A DNA stretch of 64,000 bases. Source: Iodobacter ciconiae. Lineage in GTDB: Bacteria > Pseudomonadota > Gammaproteobacteria > Burkholderiales > Chitinibacteraceae. The position numbers were made by a program, and so were the translations under genes. The notes beneath the pieces are model-generated. The model was not told where the DNA came from, ran no database searches, and saw only the letters and a program-made list of their open reading frames with translations. Positions 10,937-20,347 of this stretch are shown here, piece after piece. Every line of letters starts with the position of its first letter. Position 1 is the stretch's first letter. The stretch covers positions 248,001 through 312,000 of the forward strand of contig NZ_CP034433.1 of NCBI RefSeq assembly GCF_003952345.1, given 5' to 3'.

Positions 10937-10966
10937 TTGACATAGTGTCGCAGGGACACATATTAT
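10937..10966 (+). promoter_or_regulatory. prs-nadV promoter with embedded palindromic operator
   Basis: A perfect TTGACA -35 (10937-10942) and TATTAT -10 (10961-10966) are 18 bp apart. The spacer contains GTGTC-GCAGG-GACAC (10945-10959), so a bound repressor would block RNA polymerase. It shares TGTC-N5-GACA with the site at nrtR, 72 bp away centre to centre. Confidence 0.7.
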
Positions 10967-11055
10967 GTCGGTTATGTTTTGCTACCAAATACAATGTTTC
11001 CAGCAGAGCCGTAGCATTTTGTAATCAGACACAGCCTATTAAATATTGGATGATC

Positions 11056-11925
11056 ATGATGGATCTATGTTCTAGCCGTTTTTATTTACCCCGCCTGGAA
11101 AATAAGGGGGAGGAATATAAACAGTTTCAATTTGGCGCGGGTGAAAGTCACTTTCAAATATTATCCCAGACCGGTCGTCATGCCGAGATTATGTTTCGCT
11201 ATTCAGGCGATCAATCCATTATTCAGCTGCTGTTACTGACGGATGCTTTAAAGCGCCAGGGGGCTGAAGAGATTGATCTGTATATTCCTTATTTTCCTGG
11301 TGCACGGCAGGACAGGGTATGTAATCCGGGTGAGGCACTTTCTGTAAAAGTATATGCAGATTTAATTAACCGGCAAAATTTTAATCGAGTTTTTATATTT
11401 GATCCACATAGTGATGTAACGACGGCTTTATTAAATAAAGTACATGTGGTTAAAAATCATCAATTAATTGAGCAGGCGATTGAAGATATTGGTGAAAAGG
11501 TGTTGTTAATTTCTCCTGATGCAGGCTCAAATAAAAAAATATTTGAATTGTCTATGCAGCTTGGTGGTTTAGAGGTGATCAGGGCCGATAAAGTACGGGA
11601 TGTCAGTAGTGGTAAGATTATTGATACTGAAGTGTACTGTAATGATCTGGGTGGCAAAACCTGCGTTATTGTTGATGATATCTGCTCTGGTGGCCGCACA
11701 TTTATGGAGCTGGCTAAAAAGTTAAAAAATAAAAATTGCGGCAGGATTATTTTAATTGTTTCGCATTATGAGGGCGTGGCTAAAGAGGCGGATTTACATG
11801 CCAGTGGAATCGATGCTGTTTTTAGCACCAATAGCCTGAAAGATATAGCAAGTTCTGATTTTTTAAAAATAAAAGACATCTGGTCCTTTATGCCTTTTAT
11901 GCCAAATCAAGGAGTGTCAAAATGA
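11056..11925 (+). CDS. prs: Ribose-phosphate pyrophosphokinase paired with NadV
   Basis: Makes PRPP from ribose 5-phosphate and ATP, here presumably to feed NadV. Visible motifs: YIPYFPGARQDRV (ATP/catalytic loop), FDPHSDVTTALL (ribose-phosphate region) and CVIVDDICSGGRTFMELA, the PRPP-binding loop. The frame is open back to 10933, but that would start inside the promoter; the ATG at 11056 with GGATGA upstream gives 289 residues (11050 and 11059 are alternatives). It is shorter than and divergent from housekeeping Prs, resembling the version paired with nadV in phages and some bacteria. The region reads more A/T-rich than its neighbours. Its stop overlaps the nadV start. Confidence 0.88.
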   Translation: MMDLCSSRFYLPRLENKGEEYKQFQFGAGESHFQILSQTGRHAEIMFRYSGDQSIIQLLLLTDALKRQGAEEIDLYIPYFPGARQDRVCNPGEALSVKVYADLINRQNFNRVFIFDPHSDVTTALLNKVHVVKNHQLIEQAIEDIGEKVLLISPDAGSNKKIFELSMQLGGLEVIRADKVRDVSSGKIIDTEVYCNDLGGKTCVIVDDICSGGRTFMELAKKLKNKNCGRIILIVSHYEGVAKEADLHASGIDAVFSTNSLKDIASSDFLKIKDIWSFMPFMPNQGVSK

Positions 11926-13388
11926 ACTTGAACCCTGTGACTGCCATTGATGGTTATAAAGTAGATCATCGCAGACAATATCCTGATCAGACTGAAATTG
12001 TATTTAGCAATTTAACCGCCAGAACTACACGCAGAAATTACACTGATAAAATGGTGTTTTTTGGTTTACAGTATTTTATTAAAGATTTTCTGATTAAGTG
12101 CTGGAACGCTGATTTTTTTCAACAACCTAAAGAAGTGGTCATTCGCCGTTTTGAGCGTCGCATTAATAACTATCTTGGCGCTAATAATGTGGGTACGCAG
12201 CATATTGCTGATTTACATGATCTGGGTTATTTGCCAATTAAAATCATGGCATTGCCGGAAGGCTCGGTTTACCCGCTGCGTGTGCCATGCCTTGTTATTT
12301 TTAATACCGATGAGCGTTTTTTCTGGCTGACTAATTATCTGGAAACCATTCTTTCGACCAATATCTGGGGCATGTGTACCAGCGCAACTACGGCGCATGA
12401 ATATAAAAAAATCTTCACTAAATATGCCTTAGAAACAGACGGCAGTACGGAGTTTGTAAACTGGCAGGGCCATGATTTCAGCTTTAGAGGCATGTTTGGT
12501 GCACAAGCTGCGGTAATGAGTGGTGCCGCGCATTTACTAAGCTTTACCGGTACGGATACTATTCCGGCAATTGATTTTCTGGAAGATTATTATCTGGCCG
12601 ATAGTGATAAGGAATTGGTTGGCGGCAGTGTCGCAGCCACCGAGCACTCGGTAATGTGTGCTGGCGGAATGGAAAATGAATTAGAAACATTTCGCCGTTT
12701 AATTGAAGATATTTACCCGGCCGGAATTGTGAGTATTGTTTCTGACTCATGGGATTTCTGGCAGGTCATGACTGATTTTACTATGCAGCTAAAAGATAAA
12801 ATATTGGCCCGTAATGGTAAGGTGGTATTCAGACCGGATACCGGTTCTCCTGTCAAAATGATTTGCGGTGATGCCAGCGCGCCGCTGGGCAGCCCGGAAT
12901 ATAAAGGAGCAATTGAATGCCTGTGGGAAGTGTTTGGCGGAACAGAAAGTAGTCAGGGCTATAAGCAGCTTGATCCGCATGTCGGTTTGATTTATGGCGA
13001 TTCAATTACCATTGAAATTGCCGAAGCCATTTGTGCAGGCTTAAAAGCCAAAGGCTTTGCTTCGACCAATGTGGTGTTTGGTATTGGCAGCTATACCTAT
13101 CAATATGTCACTAGAGACACTGATGGTTTTGCGGTAAAAGCAACTTTTGCAAAAATTGCCGGAATCGATAAAGAAATATTTAAAGCTCCAAAAACCGGTG
13201 ATGGTATCAAGAATTCAGCTAAAGGTCTGGTTGCGGTATATAAAAATAAGCAGGGCGATTTTTATTTAAAAGAGCAAGCCAGCTGGAGCGATGTTTACCA
13301 TTGCGAATTTATCCCGGTATTTGAAAATGGTAAAATTCTGAATGAAGTGAGCCTTGCGGAAATAAGAGCCAGATTAGCTGCAAATTAA
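11922..13388 (+). CDS. nadV: Nicotinamide phosphoribosyltransferase
   Basis: Converts nicotinamide and PRPP to NMN, a one-step salvage route to NAD. The 488-residue length and the motifs match NAMPT/NadV: DGYKVDHRRQYP at the N-terminus, FSNLTARTTRR, FGLQYFIKDFL, HDFSFRGMFGAQAA, and the PRPP/phosphate region VFRPDTGSP and GLIYGDSITIE, then FGIGSYTYQYVTRDT. It overlaps prs by four bases (ATGA), so PRPP supply and use are translationally coupled. A strong terminator follows. Expression is probably controlled by the neighbouring NrtR. Confidence 0.95.
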   Translation: MNLNPVTAIDGYKVDHRRQYPDQTEIVFSNLTARTTRRNYTDKMVFFGLQYFIKDFLIKCWNADFFQQPKEVVIRRFERRINNYLGANNVGTQHIADLHDLGYLPIKIMALPEGSVYPLRVPCLVIFNTDERFFWLTNYLETILSTNIWGMCTSATTAHEYKKIFTKYALETDGSTEFVNWQGHDFSFRGMFGAQAAVMSGAAHLLSFTGTDTIPAIDFLEDYYLADSDKELVGGSVAATEHSVMCAGGMENELETFRRLIEDIYPAGIVSIVSDSWDFWQVMTDFTMQLKDKILARNGKVVFRPDTGSPVKMICGDASAPLGSPEYKGAIECLWEVFGGTESSQGYKQLDPHVGLIYGDSITIEIAEAICAGLKAKGFASTNVVFGIGSYTYQYVTRDTDGFAVKATFAKIAGIDKEIFKAPKTGDGIKNSAKGLVAVYKNKQGDFYLKEQASWSDVYHCEFIPVFENGKILNEVSLAEIRARLAAN

Positions 13389-13408
13389 TTACAGAGTAAA
13401 GTAATGCA

Positions 13409-13436
13409 AAAGGGTGAGCCAGTCTCACCCTTTTTT
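13409..13436 (+). terminator. Terminator of prs-nadV
   Basis: AAAGGGTGAG / CTCACCCTTT stem with a CCAGT loop, running into T residues, 20 bp after the nadV stop. Confidence 0.92.
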
Positions 13437-13565
13437 AAGTGCTGCCATTACATTGATTTATTACAGTATAAATCGATGAACTTATTTTAGCCTTTGCTGC
13501 TGATTTTTCTGTACGAAACTTTGCCCCCTCTATGGTTAAAAGTAGGTTTTGCTCCGTAATATCAA

Positions 13566-14354
13566 TTATTCAAACAGCACCAGGCATCGCTCTTTATGGT
13601 TAGGATGAGGGATAACGGTGGATGCTATACCATAAGCAGTGCCGAGCAGATCTGGCGTTAATACTTCTTGCGGTGTGCCGTAGGCAACGGTGCTGCCGTT
13701 TTTGAGCAGCAGTAAATGGCTGCACCAGCGGGCGGCGAGGTTTACATCGTGCAGAACGACGGCAACGGCGATATTTTCGGTTTGAGCCAGGCGGCTGACT
13801 ACGGCGAGTAAAGCGTGCTGATGGCGGGGGTCCAGGCTGGCGGTCGGCTCATCCAGCAGCAAATATCGTGGCTGGCCCGGGTTGGCGAGGATTTGCAGCA
13901 GCACGCGGGCAAATTGCACACGCTGCTGCTCGCCGCCGGAAAGATGCATATAACGGCGCTGAGCCAGATGGCTGATATCGGCCAGCTGTAAAACTTTTAA
14001 ACTTAGGCTGCATACGGCGTTAGGTGATAGCTCGCTAAAGGGGTAGGCTCCCATGCCAATCACTTCTTCAACCCCCAGATCGAAAGTCAGAGTTGGGTTT
14101 TGTGGCAGCACAGCGCGCTGGCGGGCAAGCTTTGCCGCTGGTATTTTTGCGATATTTTCCCCTTTTAAGCAGATTTCTCCCTGATCGGCCCTGATCTCTC
14201 CAGACAGCAGTGATAGCAGCGTAGATTTGCCTGCCCCATTGGCTCCCAGAATAGCGGTTACTTCACCGGCACGAAGTGCCATGGAAACATCATTCAAAAT
14301 GAGTTGCTTGCCACGTTTAAAGTAAAGATTTTGAGCATTTAATAAGCTGGACAT
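13566..14354 (-). CDS. hmuV: Haemin ABC transporter ATP-binding protein
   Basis: ATPase of the inner-membrane haem importer, 262 residues. Walker A is GANGAGKSTLL (about residues 36-46), the signature is LSGGEQQRV, Walker B is YLLLDEPTASLD and the switch histidine is in VLHDVNLA. It follows hmuU by about 100 bp on the same strand, an unusually loose gap for this operon, with no obvious gene or terminator inside it. Confidence 0.95.
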   Translation of the reverse strand: MSSLLNAQNLYFKRGKQLILNDVSMALRAGEVTAILGANGAGKSTLLSLLSGEIRADQGEICLKGENIAKIPAAKLARQRAVLPQNPTLTFDLGVEEVIGMGAYPFSELSPNAVCSLSLKVLQLADISHLAQRRYMHLSGGEQQRVQFARVLLQILANPGQPRYLLLDEPTASLDPRHQHALLAVVSRLAQTENIAVAVVLHDVNLAARWCSHLLLLKNGSTVAYGTPQEVLTPDLLGTAYGIASTVIPHPNHKERCLVLFE

Positions 14355-14455
14355 TTATTTTTCCGTAAAACGGCGAAGGACTTCTGCGCACGCAGGTGTA
14401 ACTCTGTGCCCCCGTGGTGCAAGGGCGGGTTTTTTTCAAACTCAGGAAGTCGGGT

Positions 14456-15478
14456 TTATTTTCGCGAAATCAGCAGCCAAAGAAAGAACGGGCCACCAAT
14501 CAGGCTGGTAACAATTCCAATTGGCAGCTCAGCAGGCTGTGCTACAAGGCGGGCCAGGCAGTCGGCGGCGACAAGGGCTATGGCACCGCCTAACATGGCA
14601 GCAGGCAGCAGGCGTCTGTGATCTGCACCCAGCATCATCCGCACCAGATGGGGCACCACCAGCCCCACAAAGCCAATTCCCCCGGTTGCTGCCACCAGCG
14701 GGCCAATTAACAGCGCGGTGAGCAGCACTAATTTGCGCCGGATGGCCTTCATGGGAAAACCCAGATGCTGCGCTTCGCGCTCACCCAGCAGTAGTGCATT
14801 CATGGCGCGCCAGTGGCGCATGACCATGGCTGAAATAATGAGCAGGGCAGGGCTAAGCATGCCAAGCAAAGACCATGTGCCACCCGCTAAGCTGCCCATG
14901 CTCCAGAAGGTGAGGCTGCGCAGCTGATTATCATCAGCCATATAGGTCATCAGTCCAATCAGGCTGCCGCAAATGGCATTGATTGCAATGCCTGCCAGCA
15001 GCAGCCCGGCAATGCCTTGATAACGCTTACCCAGATGATAAGCCAGTGCCGTGGCAATCAGGCTGCCGGCAAAGGCTGCCGGAGCCAGTACCATCAAGCT
15101 GCCCCCGCCAAATAAAATGGCCGTGACTGCACCTAAAGATGCGCCTGAGCTAATACCCAGAAGGCCGGGTTCAGCCAGTGGATTTCTGAATAAAGCCTGC
15201 ATGGCGGCACCGGTGAGCGCCAACACTGCACCCGCTAGTGCGCCAAATAAGACACGCGGCAAACGCATATCCAGCAAAACGCTTTGCCAGAGCTGCTGCT
15301 CCGTGCCTGTTTCAAATCTTGGGCTGAATAACAGCTTGGGTAATTGCGAGAGGGGAATACTGACCGCACCGCTGCTGGCTGAAATCATCAGGAGCAGGAC
15401 AAGCAGGCCCGCAAGCATCCACAGCTGCCAGTTGGAATCTTGCTGTATTACTCGGCGGGGATGGGTTATTGCCGTCAT
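14456..15478 (-). CDS. hmuU: Haemin ABC transporter permease (FecCD family)
   Basis: Permease subunit of the haem importer with about ten membrane segments; 340 residues from the ATG at 15478, which follows an AGGA site. Family motifs are RLPRVLFGALAGAVLALTGA, QALFRNPLAEPGLLGISSGA near the N-terminus and GGIGFVGLVVPHLVRMMLG with ADHRRLLPAAMLGG towards the end. The frame extends 25 codons upstream, but these lack family character. It works with HmuT and HmuV; a 90-bp gap separates it from hmuT. Confidence 0.95.
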   Translation of the reverse strand: MTAITHPRRVIQQDSNWQLWMLAGLLVLLLMISASSGAVSIPLSQLPKLLFSPRFETGTEQQLWQSVLLDMRLPRVLFGALAGAVLALTGAAMQALFRNPLAEPGLLGISSGASLGAVTAILFGGGSLMVLAPAAFAGSLIATALAYHLGKRYQGIAGLLLAGIAINAICGSLIGLMTYMADDNQLRSLTFWSMGSLAGGTWSLLGMLSPALLIISAMVMRHWRAMNALLLGEREAQHLGFPMKAIRRKLVLLTALLIGPLVAATGGIGFVGLVVPHLVRMMLGADHRRLLPAAMLGGAIALVAADCLARLVAQPAELPIGIVTSLIGGPFFLWLLISRK

Positions 15479-15567
15479 GAAAAATCCTGGTACAAGGGGT
15501 GTAAATGTAGTGGCTTTATGCCGTTTTAAAAGCAGCAGATGCAGGGTTTGCATCCGCTGATGATTGC

Positions 15568-16374
15568 TTACCTAACTTGTTTTAGCTGTTGCAAAGCTTC
15601 CGGCAAACGGGGGCCAAAGCCGAGCAACAGTAAATCGTCCATCACTACAATTTTTTTGTTTTTGGCGGCAGGTGTTTGTGCCAGCCCAGGCATGGCGAGT
15701 ACTTTCTCCATGCCACCCAGGTTCTGGATCGACATGGTGGAGAGCACAATCACATCCGGCTGCAGCGCAGCAATGCTTTCCATGGAGAGCGGTTTATAGC
15801 CGTTTTGTTTGGCCAGTACATTGCGTAAGCCTGCTAGTTTCAGGATGGCATCGGCAGTGGTTTCATTGCCAGCGCCTTCCGGGCTGCCGCTGCGGCTGAT
15901 CAGGAGCAGGGCGCGGGTATGGCTGGCCGGGGCGGGGGTCACCTCACGTTTGAGGTTGGCGATCATGCTTTTGCCTTTTTCCTCTTCCTGCAAAACGCTG
16001 GCGATACCGCTGATGCGCTTTTCCAGCGCTGCCAGATTAGGTGCACTCGGTAAAACAATCACAGGCACACCGGTGCGTTGCAGCTTTGCCAGGGCTTCTG
16101 GCGGGCCAGCCTGATCGGATGCCAGAATCAGATCGGGCTTTTGCGACAGCACGCCTTCCACCGAAAACGCGCGGTAGTAACCCACTTTGGGCAATTTACT
16201 GGCTGCAGGCGGGTAGATGCTGGATTGATCAACCGCCACCAAGTGCGCTTCAGCATTCAGTGCGTAAACGATTTCGGTGAGTGATCCGCCCAGCGTGACG
16301 ATTTTTTTAGGTGCAGCTGCCAGGACCGGATGAAGCAGTGTCAGCAAAACAGATGCAATAAACCATTTTTTCAT
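15568..16374 (-). CDS. hmuT: Periplasmic haemin-binding protein
   Basis: Captures haem in the periplasm and hands it to HmuUV. The 268-residue protein starts at 16374 with a clear signal peptide (MKKWFIASVLLTLLHPVLAA). The mature part opens KKIVTLGGSLTEIVYALNAE, and the YPPAASKLPKVGYYRAFSVE segment contains tyrosines in the place where haem ligands sit in HmuT/ShuT. It ends with MDDLLLLGFGPRLPEAL. It starts 4 bp after the hmuS stop. Confidence 0.94.
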   Translation of the reverse strand: MKKWFIASVLLTLLHPVLAAAPKKIVTLGGSLTEIVYALNAEAHLVAVDQSSIYPPAASKLPKVGYYRAFSVEGVLSQKPDLILASDQAGPPEALAKLQRTGVPVIVLPSAPNLAALEKRISGIASVLQEEEKGKSMIANLKREVTPAPASHTRALLLISRSGSPEGAGNETTADAILKLAGLRNVLAKQNGYKPLSMESIAALQPDVIVLSTMSIQNLGGMEKVLAMPGLAQTPAAKNKKIVVMDDLLLLGFGPRLPEALQQLKQVR

Positions 16375-16378
16375 GGGG

Positions 16379-17425
16379 TCAGCCTGCCAGCGGGGTATTG
16401 CAAAGATCACACATCAGCTTGCGCCATGCTGGCAACTCAGGCTCGCCCGGTTTTCTTACACCAAAGAATTGCACAATTAATTCGCCCCCTGCTGCATACA
16501 CTTCCAAGGATGTTACCCAGCCGTCGCTGGTGGGCTTGTTCACCACCCAGCACTCGCTAATGGCGCTGGTGTTGAGGTGCAGATTAAACATCGGGTCCAG
16601 AATATTGAACCAGGGGCCGGTACGCAGCAGTTTTTCCACCGGGCCAGAGTGAATCTGCACCATGCCACGGTTGCTGACAAAGCACATGATTGGCATTTTT
16701 TCTGTTGCAGCGCGGTGTAGCATGATTTCGGTAGCATCTATCGCCACGCGCTGTGCCAGATCATCACCTGCTGCTTTTAAGGCAGCAAGGCGGGTGACTT
16801 TATGCTTGCCCAGCATGGGGAAAAAGCCGTGGGTATCGGTCAGGCTAAGCCAGTGTTCGCGCAAGGCTGTCTTATCCTGACAATCGCCGCGTGTGGTGTC
16901 GCTGGGGTAAGCTTCGGCATGAATGGCCGGGATTCCAGTGGCAGCAAGCTGGCTGACAAAGGCCTCAAAAGCGGCAGCGTCACTTTTTTCGGTTAGGTAA
17001 ACTTTATGAATCGCCTCGCCAGCGCCATCAAAAAACTGCACACTGCGCCGGCCGTTTTCGTTGACGGCAAAAGCGTGTTTCCAGTAGCTAAAAAACATCC
17101 GCAGATCGATATCTTTACCCAGTACCATGCCAACCGGGCCATTGGCGTGGATTTCCTCATAGCGGCCATGACGCTCGTGTACACACCAGTCATTGCGGCT
17201 GAGCACCATCACTTCGCCCAGGTTTTGCAGCTGGATAAAAATCTCCTGCGGCGTGCCATTAAGTGCAATGGCTTCTACGCCGCATTGCGCTGCAACCAGC
17301 TCGGCTTCGGATACTTGCAGGCGGGCCGCGCGATCGCGGGCGCGAAGTTTTGGCTCGGCAGTGGCCAGTGCTTCGTACTTGGCTTTTAGTACGGCGATGC
17401 CTTCCTGGGGAGAGAGTGCGTGCAT
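16379..17425 (-). CDS. hmuS: Haemin-degrading / haem-trafficking protein HmuS
   Basis: HemS/HmuS/ChuS family cytoplasmic protein of 348 residues with two structurally similar halves, each a haem-binding domain. Members bind incoming haem and in several species release iron by degrading it. Visible features are the helical start RARDRAARLQVSEAELVAAQ, NLGEVMVLSRND and CVHERHGRYEEI in the first half, and MCFVSNRGMVQIHSGPVEKL in the second. It is preceded by a 300-bp gap from hmuR that holds repeat A copy 2, and followed closely by hmuT. Confidence 0.94.
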   Translation of the reverse strand: MHALSPQEGIAVLKAKYEALATAEPKLRARDRAARLQVSEAELVAAQCGVEAIALNGTPQEIFIQLQNLGEVMVLSRNDWCVHERHGRYEEIHANGPVGMVLGKDIDLRMFFSYWKHAFAVNENGRRSVQFFDGAGEAIHKVYLTEKSDAAAFEAFVSQLAATGIPAIHAEAYPSDTTRGDCQDKTALREHWLSLTDTHGFFPMLGKHKVTRLAALKAAGDDLAQRVAIDATEIMLHRAATEKMPIMCFVSNRGMVQIHSGPVEKLLRTGPWFNILDPMFNLHLNTSAISECWVVNKPTSDGWVTSLEVYAAGGELIVQFFGVRKPGEPELPAWRKLMCDLCNTPLAG

Positions 17426-17487
17426 GGTGTGTCCTTATTGATCGGTTGAGATTGCTTTGGGTGGGTGCACTTTATGTGCAATAACTA

Positions 17488-17728
17488 AGGTCAAAAGGCA
17501 CTATTTAGTGCCTTTGGCAGGGGCTTAGGTGCGGGAGTCCCCTGTGCGGGCCTCACTTTCTTGCTTCGCTAGGAATCCTGGAACCTTACGAAGCATGAAA
17601 CCTCTCACTGCGGATAGCTGCGTTGTGTCAATTCGCTTCGCTCAAACACGAATTGACGAAACCCCGCTCCGCTTGCTCCTCGCTTTGGCGTGCTTCAAGA
17701 TTCGGGTTTTGTTGCGTCATATTTTTTA
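17488..17728 (+). repeat. Dispersed repeat A, copy 2, with repeat B end
   Basis: Lies between hmuR and hmuS. It shows the A flanks (TTTAGTGCCTTTGGCA, CTCACTGCGGATA, TGCTCCTCGCTTTGGCGTGC), but its centre is a GTCAATTC...GAATTGAC hairpin instead of the CGGCTCGG hairpin of copies 3 and 4. It ends directly in TTCAAGATTCGGGTTTTG, which is the end of repeat B. Confidence 0.85.
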
Positions 17729-17732
17729 ATCC

Positions 17733-19868
17733 TTAAAACCGCCAATCTGCTGATATCTTCACATTGCGGCCTGGTTGGGTGTAGCGGTCCAGTACGCTGT
17801 TACTGGCCTCTAAAGAGCGTACATCGCTGTCGATCCAGTATTTTTGATCACCAATATTAAACAGGCCGCCGGACAGTTTCAGGTCTTTGACCGGGCTCCA
17901 CCAGAGCGCTAAATCGACGATGCCGTAGCCCGGTGTTTTAAAGTAGCTGGCCTGGGATGTGCGAGTTTTGGCACTGGCTGCGGTGAGTAGTGCGTTGCCG
18001 CCCCATTGCTCTTTGCTGTATTCAAGGCCGAATACCGCTTTGAGTGGTGCAACGCTATCGAGTGGTTTATCGGTATTTTCATTGCGGCCCACTGCCCAGG
18101 CCATATTGCTCCAGGTGCGCCAGGTGCTGCTGATTTGCCAGTGGGCACGGGCCTCTGCGCCATAAATGCGCACGCGGCTCTGGTTCTGGTTTTGATAGGT
18201 GATACTGGTGCCCGGTACGCACATAGGGTTGCCGGGGCAGGCGATGCTGATTTGCTCGATAAAATCTTTGTAGCGGTTATCAAATGCGGTAAAGCTTCCA
18301 CCTAAAGCGTTGTTACCCAGGCGAGCGCCCAATTCAATACCACGGCTGGTTTCTGGTTTCAGGTCAGGATTAGGAATGGCAGCGTAGCCCATCGGTGAGA
18401 TATAGCTACTATTTAGCTCCATTGCACTTGGAGCACGAAAGCCTTCGCTGTATTGGCCAAACAGGGTGACTTGTTCGGCAATTTTCCAGCTGGCAGCCAG
18501 CTTGGGCGATACTTTGGCGTCATCTAGGGCAACGGCTTTGCCGCCCTGGCTGATAAATGCTGCATCGGGTTCTGGGCGCAGTTTAAATGCGTCATAGCGC
18601 AGCGACGGTGTTAGTAAAAAGCGTCCTTCATCCCAGCCCAATTCATTCTGGGCATAAATACCCCACTGTGTGGTTTGGGTTTTGGGGACATCACGTACCG
18701 GGCTGATGCTGCCGGTGCGCAGCGCAGCCAAATCGTTTTGCAGCCATTCTCCGCCAATGGTCCAATGCTGGCTGACAGGGCCTGCAATACGTTTTTCGAT
18801 CAGGCCCGACAGCCCCACCATGTCCTGATCATAAAGAGATAAACGCTGCCAGCCAGTTACATTGCGCCGCTGCTGTGCGGTGGATTGCTCATTATTCTGG
18901 GTCTGGTAATAAAGTTTGGCTTGGGCTGCATCAATCAAGTCTTGTGCGGGTGCGATGTAACTGTAATCAAGTGAAACCCGGCTGCGGCTCTGGACATCAT
19001 TGGCCTGGCTGGCGAGAATGGAGGGCGTCATCGGAGCACTGATGTCGGTGTAAATGGCCGTATCAACTTCGCTGCGATAATTTTCTGCCGCCAGCCCCAG
19101 CTTATGGCCGTTTTCAAAGTAGTGTTCTACTTTTGCCAGCACACTGCGCTTATTTGTGTCTTGCGGATTGGCTTTGGTGCGATGGTAATTCTGAGTATCG
19201 ACTGTGCCCTTGCTCTCGAGCTCATGCCCTTGGCGCTGGGCCGCTTGCAATAGCCAGAAAGTATCCTGATTGAATGCCCCTGCCACAGCGGCCTGTACGC
19301 TCATGCCCCGGTCACTGCTGTCATAATCTGCTTTAATCTGGCCGGCAAAATTGCTCTGGCCTCGGAGTAAATCGCCTGGCGAGGTGGTACGTAGGCCCAC
19401 AACACCGCCTAATGCATCCGAGCCGTAAAGGGTGGATGAAGGGCCACGTACTACTTCGATGGCACTGAGCTGGCTGAAATCAACCTGATCGCGACCGCTG
19501 TTCAGATAGGCTCCGAAAGAAAAAGCATCAGGCAGGCGAATGCCATCGACCAGCATCAGCACACGGTTGCCTTCCAGACCACGTACATTCACGCTGGATA
19601 AACCATAACGGCTATCACGGCGGATATGGATGCCCGGCTCGGTCCTGTTTAAATCGCGGTAATTTTTGATAAAGCTTTGATCCAGTCCAGAGCGGCCGGT
19701 GCTGCTGACTGAAGGCGGCAATTCATCAAGTTTTTTATCGGTACGTGTTGCGGTAACAACGACAGCCTCAAGCTGTGCGGTGGGTGCAGAGGCATACTCA
19801 GCAGCAAATGCACTTTGTAAAGAGGCGGCTAAAAGAGTAAGTACGATGGTGTTGGGGCTGCGCTGCAT
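17733..19868 (-). CDS. hmuR: TonB-dependent haem/haemoglobin outer-membrane receptor
   Basis: Beta-barrel receptor that brings haem across the outer membrane using TonB energy. It begins at the ATG at 19868 (AGGA upstream) with a signal peptide ending SAFAAEY; 711 residues. The TonB box region is LEAVVVTATRTDKKLDELP, the plug carries VNVRGLEGNRVLMLVDGIRL and EVVRGPSSTLYGSDALGGVV, and the protein ends with the barrel signal ISADWRF. The FRAP box appears as FGQYSEGFRAPSAMEL; in related receptors a nearby histidine and the NPDL motif (IPNPDLKPETS) belong to the haem receptor signature. A Fur-box-like site lies about 110 bp upstream. Confidence 0.95.
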   Translation of the reverse strand: MQRSPNTIVLTLLAASLQSAFAAEYASAPTAQLEAVVVTATRTDKKLDELPPSVSSTGRSGLDQSFIKNYRDLNRTEPGIHIRRDSRYGLSSVNVRGLEGNRVLMLVDGIRLPDAFSFGAYLNSGRDQVDFSQLSAIEVVRGPSSTLYGSDALGGVVGLRTTSPGDLLRGQSNFAGQIKADYDSSDRGMSVQAAVAGAFNQDTFWLLQAAQRQGHELESKGTVDTQNYHRTKANPQDTNKRSVLAKVEHYFENGHKLGLAAENYRSEVDTAIYTDISAPMTPSILASQANDVQSRSRVSLDYSYIAPAQDLIDAAQAKLYYQTQNNEQSTAQQRRNVTGWQRLSLYDQDMVGLSGLIEKRIAGPVSQHWTIGGEWLQNDLAALRTGSISPVRDVPKTQTTQWGIYAQNELGWDEGRFLLTPSLRYDAFKLRPEPDAAFISQGGKAVALDDAKVSPKLAASWKIAEQVTLFGQYSEGFRAPSAMELNSSYISPMGYAAIPNPDLKPETSRGIELGARLGNNALGGSFTAFDNRYKDFIEQISIACPGNPMCVPGTSITYQNQNQSRVRIYGAEARAHWQISSTWRTWSNMAWAVGRNENTDKPLDSVAPLKAVFGLEYSKEQWGGNALLTAASAKTRTSQASYFKTPGYGIVDLALWWSPVKDLKLSGGLFNIGDQKYWIDSDVRSLEASNSVLDRYTQPGRNVKISADWRF

Positions 19869-19977
19869 ACTGGTTCCTGATAAGTGCCACTGTTTACTCG
19901 CTGCGGTTAACGTTGGCATGTGCTGCAAGAGCGGTTAAAAACAATGTCGTGTGAAGGTAGCTTTTTTATATCGTATC

Positions 19978-19996
19978 GATAACTATTCTCATTATC
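19978..19996. promoter_or_regulatory. Fur box upstream of hmuR
   Basis: GATAACTATTCTCATTATC matches 15 of 19 positions of the classical Fur consensus GATAATGATAATCATTATC. It is 110 bp upstream of hmuR and probably represses the hmu genes when iron is plentiful. Confidence 0.75.
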
Positions 19997-20347
19997 AACC
20001 TATTTTTTTAAAATGCTTTCAATTTATGTAAAAATTGAACTGCTACGTGTGGTTTAGAGAATTTGCTTTCTTACTGGTTTTGAATGCCTGCAAGACTTTG
20101 ACGAGTAACTAAAATGTGAGGTGTGTTTTGATTAATGACAATGGCTTGTTTTTAATGATAAAAATGATTCGTAGAAGCTTAAATACATAAAATACATCTG
20201 GAATAAATTCAGGTTCTCTTTCATGAATATATCAATAGAGCGAAAGTTTTTGCTGGATTTTCCTCACGAATAAATATGCCTTTGGCATTGCAAAATTTGA
20301 TCTATATCATTTTTATTTAAAATGATATAGGCCTTGGCTTTGTTATA
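19997..20347. other. Intergenic region between the divergent haem operons
   Basis: A/T-rich stretch between the two Fur boxes. I looked for a HemP/HmuP small gene here, as occurs beside hmuR in relatives, and saw none. No other gene is supported. Confidence 0.5.

Noticed and set aside
14406..15560. Antisense frames over hmuU
   Set aside because: Shadow frames of a clear permease gene; no independent evidence.
19997..20347. HemP/HmuP-type small gene upstream of hmuR
   Set aside because: I searched both strands for the short conserved haem-uptake regulator and found no matching frame.
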